From Lota lota (Eukaryota > Chordata > Actinopteri > Gadiformes > Lotidae): a stretch of DNA of 64,000 nucleotides. Made by a program: the position numbers and the translations under genes. The notes under the pieces are model-generated. The model was not told where the DNA came from and ran no database searches. It worked only from the letters and a program-made list of their open reading frames with translations. This document shows positions 43,019 to 56,912 of this stretch, piece after piece (position 1 is the first letter of the stretch; each line of letters starts with the position of its first letter). The DNA lies in NCBI GenBank assembly GCA_026745465.1, contig JACYXH010000320.1:1-64000 (forward strand). Reading direction: 5' to 3'.

Positions 43019-46000
43019 CTGGGAGACAGGTAGGGTCACTAGGCGTGTCCGTTAGAGGTGCATGCAGGGGGTCCGGGACAGAACAAGGCGACGGGAGGAG
43101 AGTTCACGATTGAACAACACGAAGGTGTAACGTAATAAAAAGAACCAAACGATAACCAGGGAACAAAGTCAAACAAAAACACACCAAAGAGGGAAGCACC
43201 TGCTCTCCATCCTGTCGCGTTGGTTAGGGTGCTCTCCCGTGTGATCAGCCCGGGAACCAGACAAATCTCGCCAGCTCGTGTTTCATTGGCTCTGCAGATA
43301 AGGTCTGGCTCCCCTCCCGTACAAAACGTTTTCCGCCCGCTACGAAATAGACCGACCAATCACAACCGTTGATCTAATATGAGGCGGGATGAATACGATG
43401 ACGAGCGCCGTGGAGGCGTTTTCAACAACAACAAAGATGGCTGCCGCTGAAGCAGAGCCGTCTGTTGATTACGCTATCGAGACGGCATTAAACAAACTGG
43501 ACGGCGTGTTTTCAGAACAAACGACTGCACTTAAGGCTTTTGTTGAGCGTCGCTCAGCGCTGCGTCACCCGTTTGCTTGCTCTGATTGGCTGTAGGCCTA
43601 TCCAATGGCGTCCAGAGGCATTTTGGTCTGTGCCCGTTGGTGACGGCCCTTGGAAATCGAAAATGAACGGAGAGTTTCCACACGAATCGCAGTTTGCAAT
43701 TCGTGTGGCGATGCCAGGCTACCATTTAATCAGTGTCCTTCAGACTCCAACTCACTGTACAGCTTATAGGTACTTTATACTGTCTCCAATCACCGTAACG
43801 CTCTTGGAGGAAGAACCTGAGGACCGGTGGAAAGTCAACCGGACCGGACCTTTTGGTGCTCTGAGACAGCATCACTGAGCTGTCCTCCTGTCAGAGCTGG
43901 GATGCAACCGCCCATCCCAAGTCATAACTCTTCATGCAGAGTGACAAGGTCGATACCGCAGCTGTATCATCTAGTTTCCATCTAGATTTCCTCTGGGACG
44001 AGGTTAATTGCTCATTATCAACATGTCAGAAGGAGGGTCTTTCCAATCGAATACGCCCTCCTGTTATGGATCTCCTGTGTGCTCTAATCGGCTCTTTAAG
44101 AGCTCTTGCTCTGATGATGAAGGATCTGCAACGACATCCTAAAGTCCCATCAATACTGACCGACCAATGTCTCTGGTGCCCACCTCTGATCAACACAATT
44201 CAACATGTTATTTCATGTTCATGTTGCATTTTTACACATTAACATTGTGCCAATGGACCCTTTCTGGTTATAGTCAATGGTAGGAATGTTGGATGAGGAT
44301 TTTAGGATCCTAGATCGTTTAGGATATCTGTATTTGCTAAGGGCAGCGTTCCGATAGGAGGAATCAGCTTTGGTTTGTGTTCAGCTTTGGTTTGTGTTCA
44401 ATCAGCTCAAATAGGTACATGGTGATGACATGCATGACTAACCATTGTTGCCTCAATGGGAACACTGATCTGAATCAGTAACATGACATCCCAACAATTG
44501 CACATAATCCTTGGTTTTCCTTTGCCCATGTGAATGCTGGGAGATTGAGTTTCTGTGGGCTGCAGGCTCTGACCACATGTAAGGGTGTAAGGTCGGGTTC
44601 TAAGGTACCAGGGCACACAGGAGGAAACCTGCAGGAAGGGTTTAGTTGCTGTCCCTCTTGAGTTTCAGTGTTTCTTCCTGTTCTCACGCGTTCTGATTGG
44701 TCAGACGGGGGGGGAGGTGTCCCAGAGGGGTTTGTTTACAGACACGCGTCTGTAATGCGTGTGCATAATGGAACTAGTACAAGATCTACTCCAGAACTTC
44801 AGGTATTTGCAGTGCTGAATTGCATTAGTACGAAAGTATTTGGCCTGATGCGAGCATAAATTGTGATTAACTTATTTTTATCTATACTACATTTACTTGT
44901 GAAAACATTGCTCGATCGCTCTGATAAACAAAGAGTCAATGCATTTAAGGATTTCCATGAGGAGATTCGAGCACTTTCAGTGCGTCAGCGTGAATGGCCA
45001 CCAACCTTGGGGTTGCACTGTGAGGTCAACAGGGCATTTCCTGTCCACTGTTTATTGGCTCACTGCTCCTTCCTGCTACGCGTTTTGTGTTCTGGATGCA
45101 TTTCCCATCAGCCAGGGTTGAAGCCCCGAAGGTTACGAGGTTTGAGGTCATACTGTAAGGAGGGGATGGGGGCGGCGGGGGGGGGTTCGGACAACAGTTG
45201 GTTTAAACCCCCGTTATTCCACTGCAGCAAAATTCCATTAGCCAATCAACAACATTCGTCAACACCACTTCCTGTGTACGCGTTTCGTTCGCATGGCGGA
45301 GGCGGGCGTGTTGCCATGGGAACCGGACGACACGTGACAACAGAGGAGCAGTTCTGGAGGCATGCTGGGTAAAGAAGAAACAGGAGCAGGGTGCCTTGTA
45401 ATGATGTTTTAATGGAATTTTGAAGAGGAAAAAATAAAAACCCTAGTTGGTGAGAACCAATGACTGAAGCACATGGCTAGTGTGGGGCCCCTCAGGGTCC
45501 CACTAGGTAGTACACAACTTTTTTTTTTTCATTGTTAGTCAAACATGCAAAGATACCGTTGAAATATTAAAACCCACCGCTCACTAACACAGCCACATCT
45601 CAGCCAGAAAGCACGCAGAAGGAGCCATCTCTTGTGTGATGGGGGGGGGGGGGGGAGGGGGGGGGGGGTCCAACCACAACCAATCACGTACTGTATATGT
45701 GTGACTGCATACATGACAAGCCATGACAACCTACAGAGTGGTGGGAATCTCCCGAAGCCCACTTAGAAAACTGTTATGCTAACGCTCATCACTTAAGCGT
45801 CATAAAGCCGTGTTAATGTCTAGCCTTTATTCCATACCTAAAACACATCTCAAAGAACAGGGCGAACTCACCAACCAAACAGGACTACAGCATTCAGAGG
45901 GCTCCTGAATGGACTACTGCAGAGGACTACAGCATTCAGAGGGCTCCTGAATGGACTACTGCAGAGGACTACAGCATTCAGAGGGCTCCTGAATGGACTA

Positions 46001-49000
46001 CTGCAGAGGACTACAGCATTCAGAGGGCTCCTGAATGGACTACTGCAGAGGACTACAGCATTCAGAGGGCTCCTGAATGGACTACTGCAGAGGACTACAG
46101 CATTCAGAGGGCTCCTGAATGGACTACTGCAGAGGACTACAGCATTCAGAGGGCTCCTGAATGGACTACTGCAGAGGACTACAGCATTCAGAGGGCTCCT
46201 GAATGGACTACTGCAGAGGACTACAGCGTTCAGAGGGCTCCTGAATGGACTACTGCAGAGGACTACGGCGAACAGAGAGTCAGCGTATACAGGGCAGGGA
46301 GGAACAGGAACAAAAACCAAAAGAAGAACAAACAAAGAAGCGAATATAAAATAAAACAAGAACATTTGACAAGTTGTTCGGTAAAAACAGTAGGATAAAT
46401 ACACAGGCAGGTAGAGTCCATTCACGTTTCTTTCTTTTTTTTATGCTTTTCTTTTTCAAAGCTCAGTCACTCCGGACTAACAGTCAGTACCCGGCAGGTA
46501 CGGGGTCAGGGGTCAGGGGTCGGAGGGTGCTAAAGGGAAAGCAATGCTAATTAATAGGAAACGTCTACTAGAAAATGGTAGTAGCTAAAGTACGTGGACA
46601 CCCTTCAAACCAGACGGGAAGCGCGTCGAAGAGGGAGGCGGCGTCTGGAAAAACCTAAAGTTTGTTTCACTTTTTTATTTCCCTCCATCATCTTCTTCCT
46701 TTTGTTTAAAAATCGTTTCCTACAATCTTCCTCTGGTCTGGTTTCGACCCACAACACCCGCTCAACGTGACTGGGAGAGAGACATGGAACCACGAGAAGT
46801 GGTGGCGGTGGTGGGGTGGGTGGGTGGGGGGGGGGAGGTTGTTGCGGGAAAAAGGTGCATTCCAGGTGAGTTGGGTCGGGGGGAGGGGCTTATACGTTAC
46901 CTGCCAGAAAGCTATCAGTCTTATCACAGATGGCGGTGGAGTAGTAGGGATCCCCCTTCTCCCCCTCCCCCTCCTCCTCCTCGTCGTCTTCCTCCTCCTC
47001 CTCCTCCTCCTCCTCCTCCTCCTCCTCCTCATCCCCCAGCAGGTGGTGGACTCTGGGCTCCAGATCCTGCCCCGGCTGCCCCCCCAGGGCCATCCCCTTC
47101 CCCCCCAGGCCGAAGTGGAGCTCATCCAGGCCGGAGAGGCTCTCCGCCGGGCGTCCCAGGGGCAGCAGGTCCACCGGCAGGCCCAGCGGGACGTCTTCTG
47201 CCTGGGCGGCGGAGGCGGGCGTGGGCAGGGTCAGCTCCTTGATGAGGGAGGGGTCCTTGCACTCCTCCGGCAGCTGGTCCTCGTTCTCCAGGGAGAAGAT
47301 GCCGGGGCTCTTCCCGCAGCTCTCGGCCACGGAGTGGGCGTTGGAGTTGGAGGTGGTGCAGTCGAAGCCGTACGACGCCACCGAGTTGGCCGACTGGGGG
47401 GTGGCCCCTCCCCCGTCCTCCTCGCCGCAGCCCGCCGCCTCCTCGACCCCCTCCAGCGACGGGAGGTTTTGGGCCGCGGGGGCGGCGCCCTCATCGGCGG
47501 TCACGGGCGCGTCGTTGATCGGCATCTCGCCCTCTGTGTCGCTCGCCTCATCCCCCGAGGTCGACCGCGAGGAGGGGCCGGAGCCCGGCGCGGTGGGAGG
47601 CCCCGCCCCCATCACTTCGTCGGCGGGCAGCGTCTCGGCCTCCTCCTCCTCCCCGTCTCCTTTCTCCAGGTGGATGCCCAGGTCCTGCTCCAGGTCGGCC
47701 GGCCGGGCCGACGGCACCGGCGTCTGCTGCTTGTCGGAGCGCGACTCCACGCCGGAGCTGCTGTCGTAGTCGTGGAGCTCCTCCGGGGTGCTGGTCTCGC
47801 TGCTGCTGTGGGCGGCCAGCGCCGCGCCGCTCAGGGTGCTGGACTGGGACATGGCTGGGGCCGGGGCAGCCAGGTGGGCCAGGGTCTCCTCATGGGCCTG
47901 CATCTCCAACGCCCCGCGGGCACTCTGGAGCTCTGAAGGCTCTCGCTCAGACTGAAGAGCCAGCGATGGGGCGCCGGCGTCCGGCCAGGTCTGGGCAGGA
48001 GACTGGGTGGGGGTGTCAGCCTCGGCGGCACCGCGGTCGGACACGGGGCTGTGGGAGGAGGCCGAGGGCAGGGAGGCAGGCTGGGCCCAGGGGTCGGAGA
48101 AGGGGTTGTTTTGGCCCCAGGCGGAAGCAGGGGACAGGGCCGGCTGGGCGCCGCGGTTGAGGTTATCGAGTCGCTCCACCTCGTTGAAGTCGTCCTCGTC
48201 GACGTTCTCGCAGCTCTCAAGGCCGCTCTCGGTCACGCCCTCGCTGCGCATCTCCACGTCTTCATCCTCCTCCTGCTCCTCCTCCTCCTGCTGCTGCTCC
48301 TGCTGCTGGAACACCTGGTGGTGGTGGCGCCGCTCCTCGGCTCTCTCTGAACTCACGTCCATATCGTCCATGCGCTCCTCCTCGTCGTCCTCCTCCTCCT
48401 CCTCGTCGTCCTCCTCGTTGGCCAGCGTCTCCACGTTGGGCGATCCCATGAAGTTGGCGTCTCCCTCGGAGCCGCGGAGGCTGGCGTCCACCAGGGCGTC
48501 GGAGCTCTGGGTGCCGTCCAGCAGAGCCATGTGCTGGGTGCTGCTGAGGTCCGACGCCCCCTGCTGGCGGCTACTGGCGCAGCTGCTGCTCATATCCTCG
48601 GATTCCATGCCCAACAGGAGCTCGTCGCCGTGCCAGCCGGCCGACCCTCCGCAGCCGAAGGAGCTGACTTGGGAGTCATCCGACGGCTGGTGGCCCAGGC
48701 GCCTCTGCTCCTCGTCTTCCTCATCCTCATCCTCGCCGACGTCTTCGTCCTCGTTGATCTCCTGCTCTGCCTTCTCCACCGCCACCTCCTTCTCCCGAGG
48801 GGAAACCAGGGGCCCGGAGGTGAAGTGGTCCATGGGAGCGGCTCCCATCGTGGTGGGTTGCAGCTCCATGTGAAGGTCGCCTGGAGACTCCGCTAGGCTG
48901 CTAGGCCTGAAGTGGAACTCCTTCTCATCTTCCTCTTCATCTTCTTTCTCTTTGAACTTATCTTCCTCTTCCGAGTCGAACACCATCTCCTCCATGCGGA

Positions 49001-52000
49001 GGTTCTCAAGAGGCTGAGTTGGCTGGCGGTTCTCCCAGGGGTCTGACTGGACCTGCAGGCCCAGCAGAGGTCTGGTGTTCTGGGCCTGCAGGACGGGATA
49101 CATGCCCGGTGGGGAGCAGGGAGGAGACATGACCGTGGTTCCAAGAGAAGGGACTGAGACGCCGGTCGACTCCCCAAAATACTGCATGTCCATCTGGGCA
49201 GAGAGCCGAGGCATTGAAGCTAGTTCTGGTTCCACTGGTGACGTCGGTTCTTCGTTGGATTCATAGGCTGATTCTGTAGTGGGCTCGGGTGTCGGTTCCC
49301 TCAGGGGTTCTGGGGATGGTTCTCTTGCAGGTTCTGGAGTTGGTTCCCTCAAGGGTTCTGGGGATGGTTCTCTCAGTTCTGGTGTTAGTTCCCTCAAGGG
49401 TTCTGGGGATGGTTCTCTCAATTCTGGGGTCGGCTCTCTTACAGGTTCTGGGGTCGGCTCTCTTACAGGTTCTGGGGTCGGCTCTCTTACAGGTTCTGGG
49501 GTCAGCTCTCTTACAGGTTCTGGGGTCAGCTCTCTTACAGGTTCTGGGGTCAGCTCTCTTACAGGTTCTGGGGTCGGCTCTCTTGCGGGTTCTGGAGTTG
49601 GTTCCTTCAAGGGTTCTGGAGTTGGTTCTCTCAATTCTGGGGTTGGTTCTCTTTTGGGTTCTGGAGTTGGTTCTCTTGCAGGTTCGGTTGCATCTAAGGC
49701 CGGTTCCGAGGTGATATCCACGGTCGGTTCTGCTGAAACGCTTCCCGCCTGGGCTGCAGCCATCGCCGCGGTCTCTTCTACGACAGGAACCTCTGGGACT
49801 GCGGCCGGTTCTGCCGAAGGCGCAGGCTCCTCTGGCCCGCCCATGACGGCAGCGGCCATAGCGACCGCCGCCGTAGCGACCGCCGCCGTAGCGACCGTCG
49901 CCACAGCGACTTCCTTCTCCCCTGCCTCTTGGGCGGCGGGCGCCCCGACCGCCTTGGGCCCCCGCTTCACGGGGGTCGGGGTGCTGCTGCCCACGGTCTT
50001 CTTGGGGCTGGCCGAGGCCTTGGACACGCCAGCTTTGGGGCCAGGGGTCTTGGAAGGTGGGGGCCCGGGTCTCCTGTGTTTTAGGCCGGGGGGGCGTCTT
50101 GCTCGGGGCAGGTTTCTTGGCGGCGGCGACGTCTGGTTTGGAGGAGGATTTGGGGGGCTCTGATTTGGTGGGTTTAGCGGCAGGGGAGGGGCGCGTGAGG
50201 GGGGAGGCGGCAGGTTTCCTGGCCACTGGGGTAGTGGGTTTGGAAACATCTAAAGAGAGAAAATCAGAGGAGTTCAACATTACCGTTCACTGTTCAGTCA
50301 GGGAGCTGAAGCTGTCACCCGAAGCTACACCGTGGATTCAGACTGGCATCTTGCCCATTGGGCTTTGATCCCAGAACCTTCACCCTAACCACTAGACCGT
50401 AGTTTCCGTACCCCTGGTGGTACGCGAGGATACCTCAGGTAGGACGTGGGACTTTACTCTTGAGACTTCACGATTTCTTTACCATAATAGAAAAAAAACG
50501 ATATAGATAATTGAATATAAATATTTTATAAATATTGTTCAGTAAATATAGTTGTATGGCTTGTTAAGATTTCAAAACCCGTTTTCCATTCTAATCTTTT
50601 CATGTTTTGGGTTCGTTTGTGTTGGCTAAATAAACACCCAGGGAGCAGTATCTTTCCACTGTTTCCACTGGGCTTGCTGCAGTACTAGTTGTGTACAAAG
50701 GGGGCGCTGCCACTATTTACCCCGGCAGGTGTATTTATCTCTATTTGACCAGATGTTTGTATCTTTTACCAAAGTCTTGATGACAATAGAGTGGTACGCC
50801 TAAAGTCGCTCTCTGACTCTCATGTACATTGAAACACTGAAACTAAATACACAAAACAGAACATAATTTCCAATTCTTTTTACATACTTTATGAATAAAT
50901 AAGATGTAGTGAAAAACGTTCTCACCTTTCTTGATGGGAGTCGCAGGCTTCGGTGCGTGTGATGCCGAGGTCTTGCCAGCAGAGGGCGCCGTGGTGGTTT
51001 TGGAGGCTGCAGGCTTGGGAGTGGTGGAGGTCTTGGGCGTGGCAGGTTTAGCCGGGGGTGTGGCGCTCTTGGCCGGGCCTGCCGCTGGGGGCCGCGTGGA
51101 AGCCGAGGGGGGGCGGCTTGCCGTTGTCGGTCTGATGAGCAAAAAAAAACAAAAAACATTGGAAGCAGTCCTGGATGGGCGCAGTGACAAAGGTCAAAAG
51201 GTCACAAAGCTTAACCCCACTGCTGGACCGTCTGCAGAGGTGTCCTTCACAAACACAGTGGGTTTGACATCTGTTTGCTTATATCCCCGTCCTAGAGGTT
51301 ACTTGATGTTTCCTGTTTCCTCAAACACTGCGTACTGAAGGGACTGGCGTGAAATCATCCAGGCCGTGGCACCAACATGAATAAATAACTAAATAAACAT
51401 AAAAATGATTAGCAAGTTTACTATCTCTGATATATTATCTCCATTAATCCTACCATTAATCCTCCTAACCTTGGTCCCTTTGTGGTCTGATTCCTACAGC
51501 CCGTAAACTCTGTCCAGTTGAAGTTTTTCAACTGGGTTGTGCGGCATTTTGTTTTAGAAACTACCGCCTTGATTATGTTTCTTAAATGTTCTCAGACTCA
51601 CTTGGAAGTCGATTTGGATGAAAGCGTCTGCTAACTGAGCTTGAAGGATAAATGTAAATGTAAGCACATCGATAAAATGAGGATGTGATGGGCTGACTGC
51701 AGGTCAAAGAGGTTTAACATCTATTATAGCCGTGGTACAAAGGCATCTTCCAGAAGCTTCTCTACAGCTCAGAGGTCAGGTCTCAGGATGGCTCTAGACT
51801 ACGATCTACGAGTTAACCCAGAGCAGAGACTCTCACAGGAAGTGAATCATCTGGACAGACATTAACAATCAACCAATGAGCAAATTGTATCTCCTACAGC
51901 TGTCGAAGAGATGGCTCCTGACAGGCACGCAATACCACGCACGCACACACACAATCTAAATTCAGTTAACTGAAGAGTTTCCTCATTGGTTCTGCTGCAG

Positions 52001-53718
52001 CCTAGACCAGACCCAACAGGCCTGAGAAAATTCATCTCCTGGGACTCCAGGCTACAGTGAAAGGCTGATGCCGCTAGCTGTAACCCTATAGACACTCATC
52101 TAGTTAGGACTGGCAGGAAGGGGAGAGGGGAGGGAGGTGAGAGGGAGGGGGAGGTGATAAGGAGAAGGAGGAGCAAGGGTAAGCGAGAGAGAGACAAGGA
52201 CAGAGGGAGGGAGGAGAGGGATGGGGATGGAGGGAGGGAGAGTGGAGGAAAAGAGGAATGGAGGAGGAGAGGGATGAAGGGATGTGAGGAAAGAGAAGAG
52301 GAAAGGAGGAATGGAGAGGGAGGGAGGGAGGAGAGGAGGGAGAGAGAGGTGAGGAGAGTGGAGAGAAGGGAGGGGGAGGTGAGGAGGGAGAGAGAGGTGA
52401 GGAGAGTGGAGAGGAGGGAGGAGGGAGGGAGGGAGGAGAAAGGAGGGAGGGAGAGGCGAAGAGAGATCGAGGGACGTAAAGAGGTTGGGGAGGGAAGGTG
52501 GCAGGCAGGGAGGGAAGGATGAGCAAGAGAGGGAAGACGTTATAGGTGGAAGTACAGAGGAAGAAAGGGAGGGAAGACGACCTGCCAGAAAGGGGCCTGG
52601 CAAAGAGAGGATGGAGGGAGGGAGCGAGAAAGGGAGGGAGAGAAAGGGAGGGAGGGGTGGATGAGTTCGGGACCCGCGCTCTGTTTTAATCTTTTATTCT
52701 GTAGGAGGAACAGAAATAGCATGCAGCCTGAAGTTAAGAGCGGCCCTCCTGCTGTGTAATCCACTGAGGAAAGGGAAGAAGAGAAGGAGGAGACGGAGGA
52801 TGGGGAGGAGAAAGAGGAGGCTAGAGGAGAAGGAGGAAAGAAGAGGAGGAGGCTAGAGGAGAAGGAGGAAAGAAGAGGAGAATGAGGAGAAAGTGGAGGA
52901 AGAAAAGGAGGAGGAAGAAGAGGGGGAGAAGGAAGAGAAGGAAGGGGAGGAAGAGAAGGAAGAGGAGGAGAAGAAGAATGATGAGGAGTAGGTAGTCTCC
53001 ACCCCTGCATTCTCATAACACATCCGTGCTCCACTCCCTCTTGAAGGCCTCAGTTACATCAGACCAGCTCAATGTTTGCGCCCGCAGGCGACGGCTGCAG
53101 TCTGTCAGGGTGCAGTCTGAGTGAATGCCTTCAATAGACCTTTTGTGGAGCGATCCTCTTCACCTGGCTGTGGGGCGCGTTCTGAGGCGTGGAACAGATC
53201 GTGGCATTGTTGTAACACGCCTGGGTGGTTTGATCATATCATGTTTTTAATCCTCCTCATCACCGTAAGCCTCTCTGGCTGCCACTAACCACCAACACTG
53301 CTTCAATGGCGTCTCCTTTTTTTTGTAATAGCCAAATAAAGGAGACGGTGGAGCTGCGTCGTGTTGTGCTGTCACCGGACACAGAGGGGGAGAGGAGGGG
53401 AGGCTTCAAATGCACTTGGCATCTAGACAAGAACAGGCTTCATTACCAGGCGTGTGCAACATTCATACGGTCACAGCACAACAACTCACTGAGTCCTCAG
53501 ACACTGGTGCGATGTTGAGTCCGCGGAACCGGCTCAGAGCGAGGGACCAACAGTGGCTCTGCAGTGATATGGAGCCAACACAATGGCTGGAATAAGGCCA
53601 CTTCCTGAACCCTGAATTAGGTCATGTGCAGAAGGCCTGCTCTAAGAGGTTAACCACAGCAAGCTAATGACTCCGGTTATTAAAGAGGGCCAGTGTTTTG
53701 ACAGGACAACAGCAATAC

Positions 53719-53768
<50 letters not shown>

Positions 53769-56700
53769 CTTGTGAAGGGGGTGAATAAATAGCACGATGA
53801 TTTGGATTGGTTTATTTACACTAGGTTGCTAGCACTGAGGACAGGAGAAAAGGGCAGTTGGTTCGGGTTGGAATAAACCACTGGATGGGGGTGGTATATA
53901 TTCATCTGGATGATACGAAGCAAGATGGATGATCCCAAACAGGATAAGAGGATGAGGTACGAGGTAGGATAGTCCCTCCCCTCTCTGCGTAAATAAACAT
54001 AAACATAAATAAATAGTGTACCGTAGAATTTAAGAGAGAAATAATGGAATAAAGACCGATAGGCAAAGAGAAATACGAGTTCATGTCAATTAATTGTGTG
54101 CCGATTGCTGACTAATCTCTTGATCGGTGCCGCCCGACAGTGTTGTAGCCTGGACACCCCCGGGCGTGGGTGGGTATACTGGGGTGGGCGTGGGTGGGTA
54201 TACTGGGGTGAGCGTGGGTGGGTATACTGGGGTGGGCGTGGGGGTGTTATCCTGCTGGGAGCAACGACGTTGTGCTGCAGGCCAACGCAGCACAGTGAGG
54301 TTCAAACGTGACGCAGGAAATAAACCCAGGCGAGGCGGTGGAGCTGATAGATTAAGAGTCTCAAGCCTGAATGAGTGGCCTGGGGATTGCTGCTTAAATC
54401 AACTAATTAAGATTTAACGCTTCTACAGCTACAGACCAGTAGCACTATAACCGGCGCGGACAATCACTTCCTACGAACGAAGGCACAGCCTCTTGGGATG
54501 TTCCCGAATAGCAGAAAGCTTTGTAAACGTATGTGGCTGTTTGTTGACGTACGGAAGGTTTAATTATCATAACGTAATGTAGCGCAGTTTATTAACATAA
54601 AACGCGGTTTAATGACGTCCAGAGTGATTTATAATGTGTTACTTCTTTAGTGTACAGAGCAGTTAACGTGGTCCACTAGTGTACAGGTTTGTGAACAAAC
54701 AGAGCAGCTCTTTACGTGCGTTTCAACTTATTAACGTACGGCTAATTAACCGGGTTAATTAACCTGTTACGCACGTTTATTTTTACACTGCTGAACGTAT
54801 GGCACGGACTTCCGAGCTGATGCCAAAGTGATACTTTGGCTCAAGCGATGCCTCATTGGAGGAGAACAGGAGCTGGGAGCGATGACATCGGATAATGAGA
54901 TGTGTCGTTAAGGAGGTCAGAGGAGATGGCTCGCTGAGAACCAGCCCGAAGCTAAGAGCGCTGAATATGGCGGAAGAACTGCCGATAACAGTGACGCCGG
55001 TTTAGTTTGGCTGCAGGGACAAAGGGGTTGGTGTGTGTCTCTGTGTGTAATACTAGGAAAAAAACAACAGAGCGAGAGAAAGCACAAGAGATAGGTAGAC
55101 GTAGAGAGAGAGTGAGACAGAAATAGAGTGAGACAGATAGAATGAGATTGTGTTTGAGATTGAGAGTAAGGGGAGGATGGAGTGAAGAACGGATAGTTAG
55201 AGAGAGTGATGGAGTGTGATAAAGGGAGACATAAAGAGATTATCCTGTACTGCTTTGGTAATGTGAATGTTTATTTTCTATGCGAACAAAGCTCCTTTTA
55301 ACTGAATTGGGAGAGCGACATACAAAAAGAGTGTAAGTGTGAGAGAGAGGGTACCAGACATCAGGCCAGATGTTGGGAGCAGGAGCTGGGTGGGGGAACA
55401 GAACGCGGGATTCTGTTTAGAACCAACATGGCTGCTAGGTGAATAGGGCTCATGATGTCCAAGATGGCCGCTAGGTGAATAGGGCTCATGATGTCCAAGA
55501 TGGCCGCTAGGTGAATAGGGCTCATGATGTCCAAGATGGCCGCTGTCTGGTGGATCATTCTAACAGATCACATGACTGTTGGTTGCAGTGACTCTGTAGT
55601 CACACAGCCTCTGAAACATGGGTGAGAGCATGGAGCACACACATCGATACACACACACACACACACACACGCACACACACACACAGACCCAGACGCATTC
55701 ACTCTTTCCCACTAAATCCATTTGGTGATTAGTTTGTGGTTGTTGACGACTCTCCTCCTCCTGCCTCCTTTTCCTCTCCTCCTCCTGCCTCCTTTTCCTC
55801 TCCTCTTCTTCCCCCCTCCCCTCTCCTCCCCTGATATAAAACCAAATATGGGCATATCATGGAGCCACACCCAGAGAGGAAGATTTACTGCCTGAACAAG
55901 ACGTTATTAGCGTAGCCTAGCATCCCACTGTACCATGGGGTTGCATAGCCTAGCATCCCACTGTACTGCGGGGTAGTGTAGCCTAGCATCCCACTGTACT
56001 GCGGGGTAGTGTAGCCTAGCATCTCACGGTACCATAGGGTTGCAGAGCCTAGCATCCCACTGTACTGCGGGGTAGTGTAGCCTAGCATCCCACTGTACCA
56101 TGGGGTTGCATAGCCTAGCATCCCACTGTACTGCGGGGTAGTGTAGCCTAGCATCTCACGGTACCATAGGGTTGCAGAGCCTAGCATCCCACTGTACTGC
56201 GGGGTAGTGTAGCCTAGCATCTCACGGTACCATAGGGTTGCAGAGCCTAGCATCCCACTGTACTGTGGGGTAGCGTAGCCTAGCATCCCACTGCACTGTA
56301 TGGTAGCATGACTTAGTGTCTGAATCCCACAAATGTACTACTACCATTACTGTACTGTAGCATAGCCTAGCGTTTGCTGTGCTGTGCTGTAGCATAGCAT
56401 AGTCTAGCATCTGCCTCCACTGTACTGTTATTTGCCGGCCTTGTATGTACTTTACATTAGCACAGCATGCTACCCACCGTGACGTGGGTGCACTCAATCT
56501 ATGTTAAAGAAGATGTTAAGAGAGGGCCAGTCAATAGAACTAACACACACCATATGGAGTGATATTCATGGTCATGGTGTGCATGATAATTGCGAGACAT
56601 CCCGGCTACAAAGGCACCTCTCCAGAAATCACATACACACACACGCACACTCACACACACACACAGACCCCATATAGATCCATATAGGACTTTACAGTGT

Positions 56701-56842
56701 GCTGCACACACAGTGCAGCACCATTCATCTGCAGACCATCGCTCTGCCGGACCAGCACGTTAACACTGGTCTGCTAACGCTGTAGGACCCAATACGACCG
56801 TAAAATGGTGGATTTGTTGTCTCTCTCTTTTTAAATCCAAGG

Positions 56843-56912
<70 letters not shown>

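Noticed and set aside
46767..47936. Plus-strand frame of 389 codons rich in Leu/Gly/Arg
   Set aside because: Antisense of prr36 exon 4, whose frame is open for over 1,000 codons with recognisable protein features.
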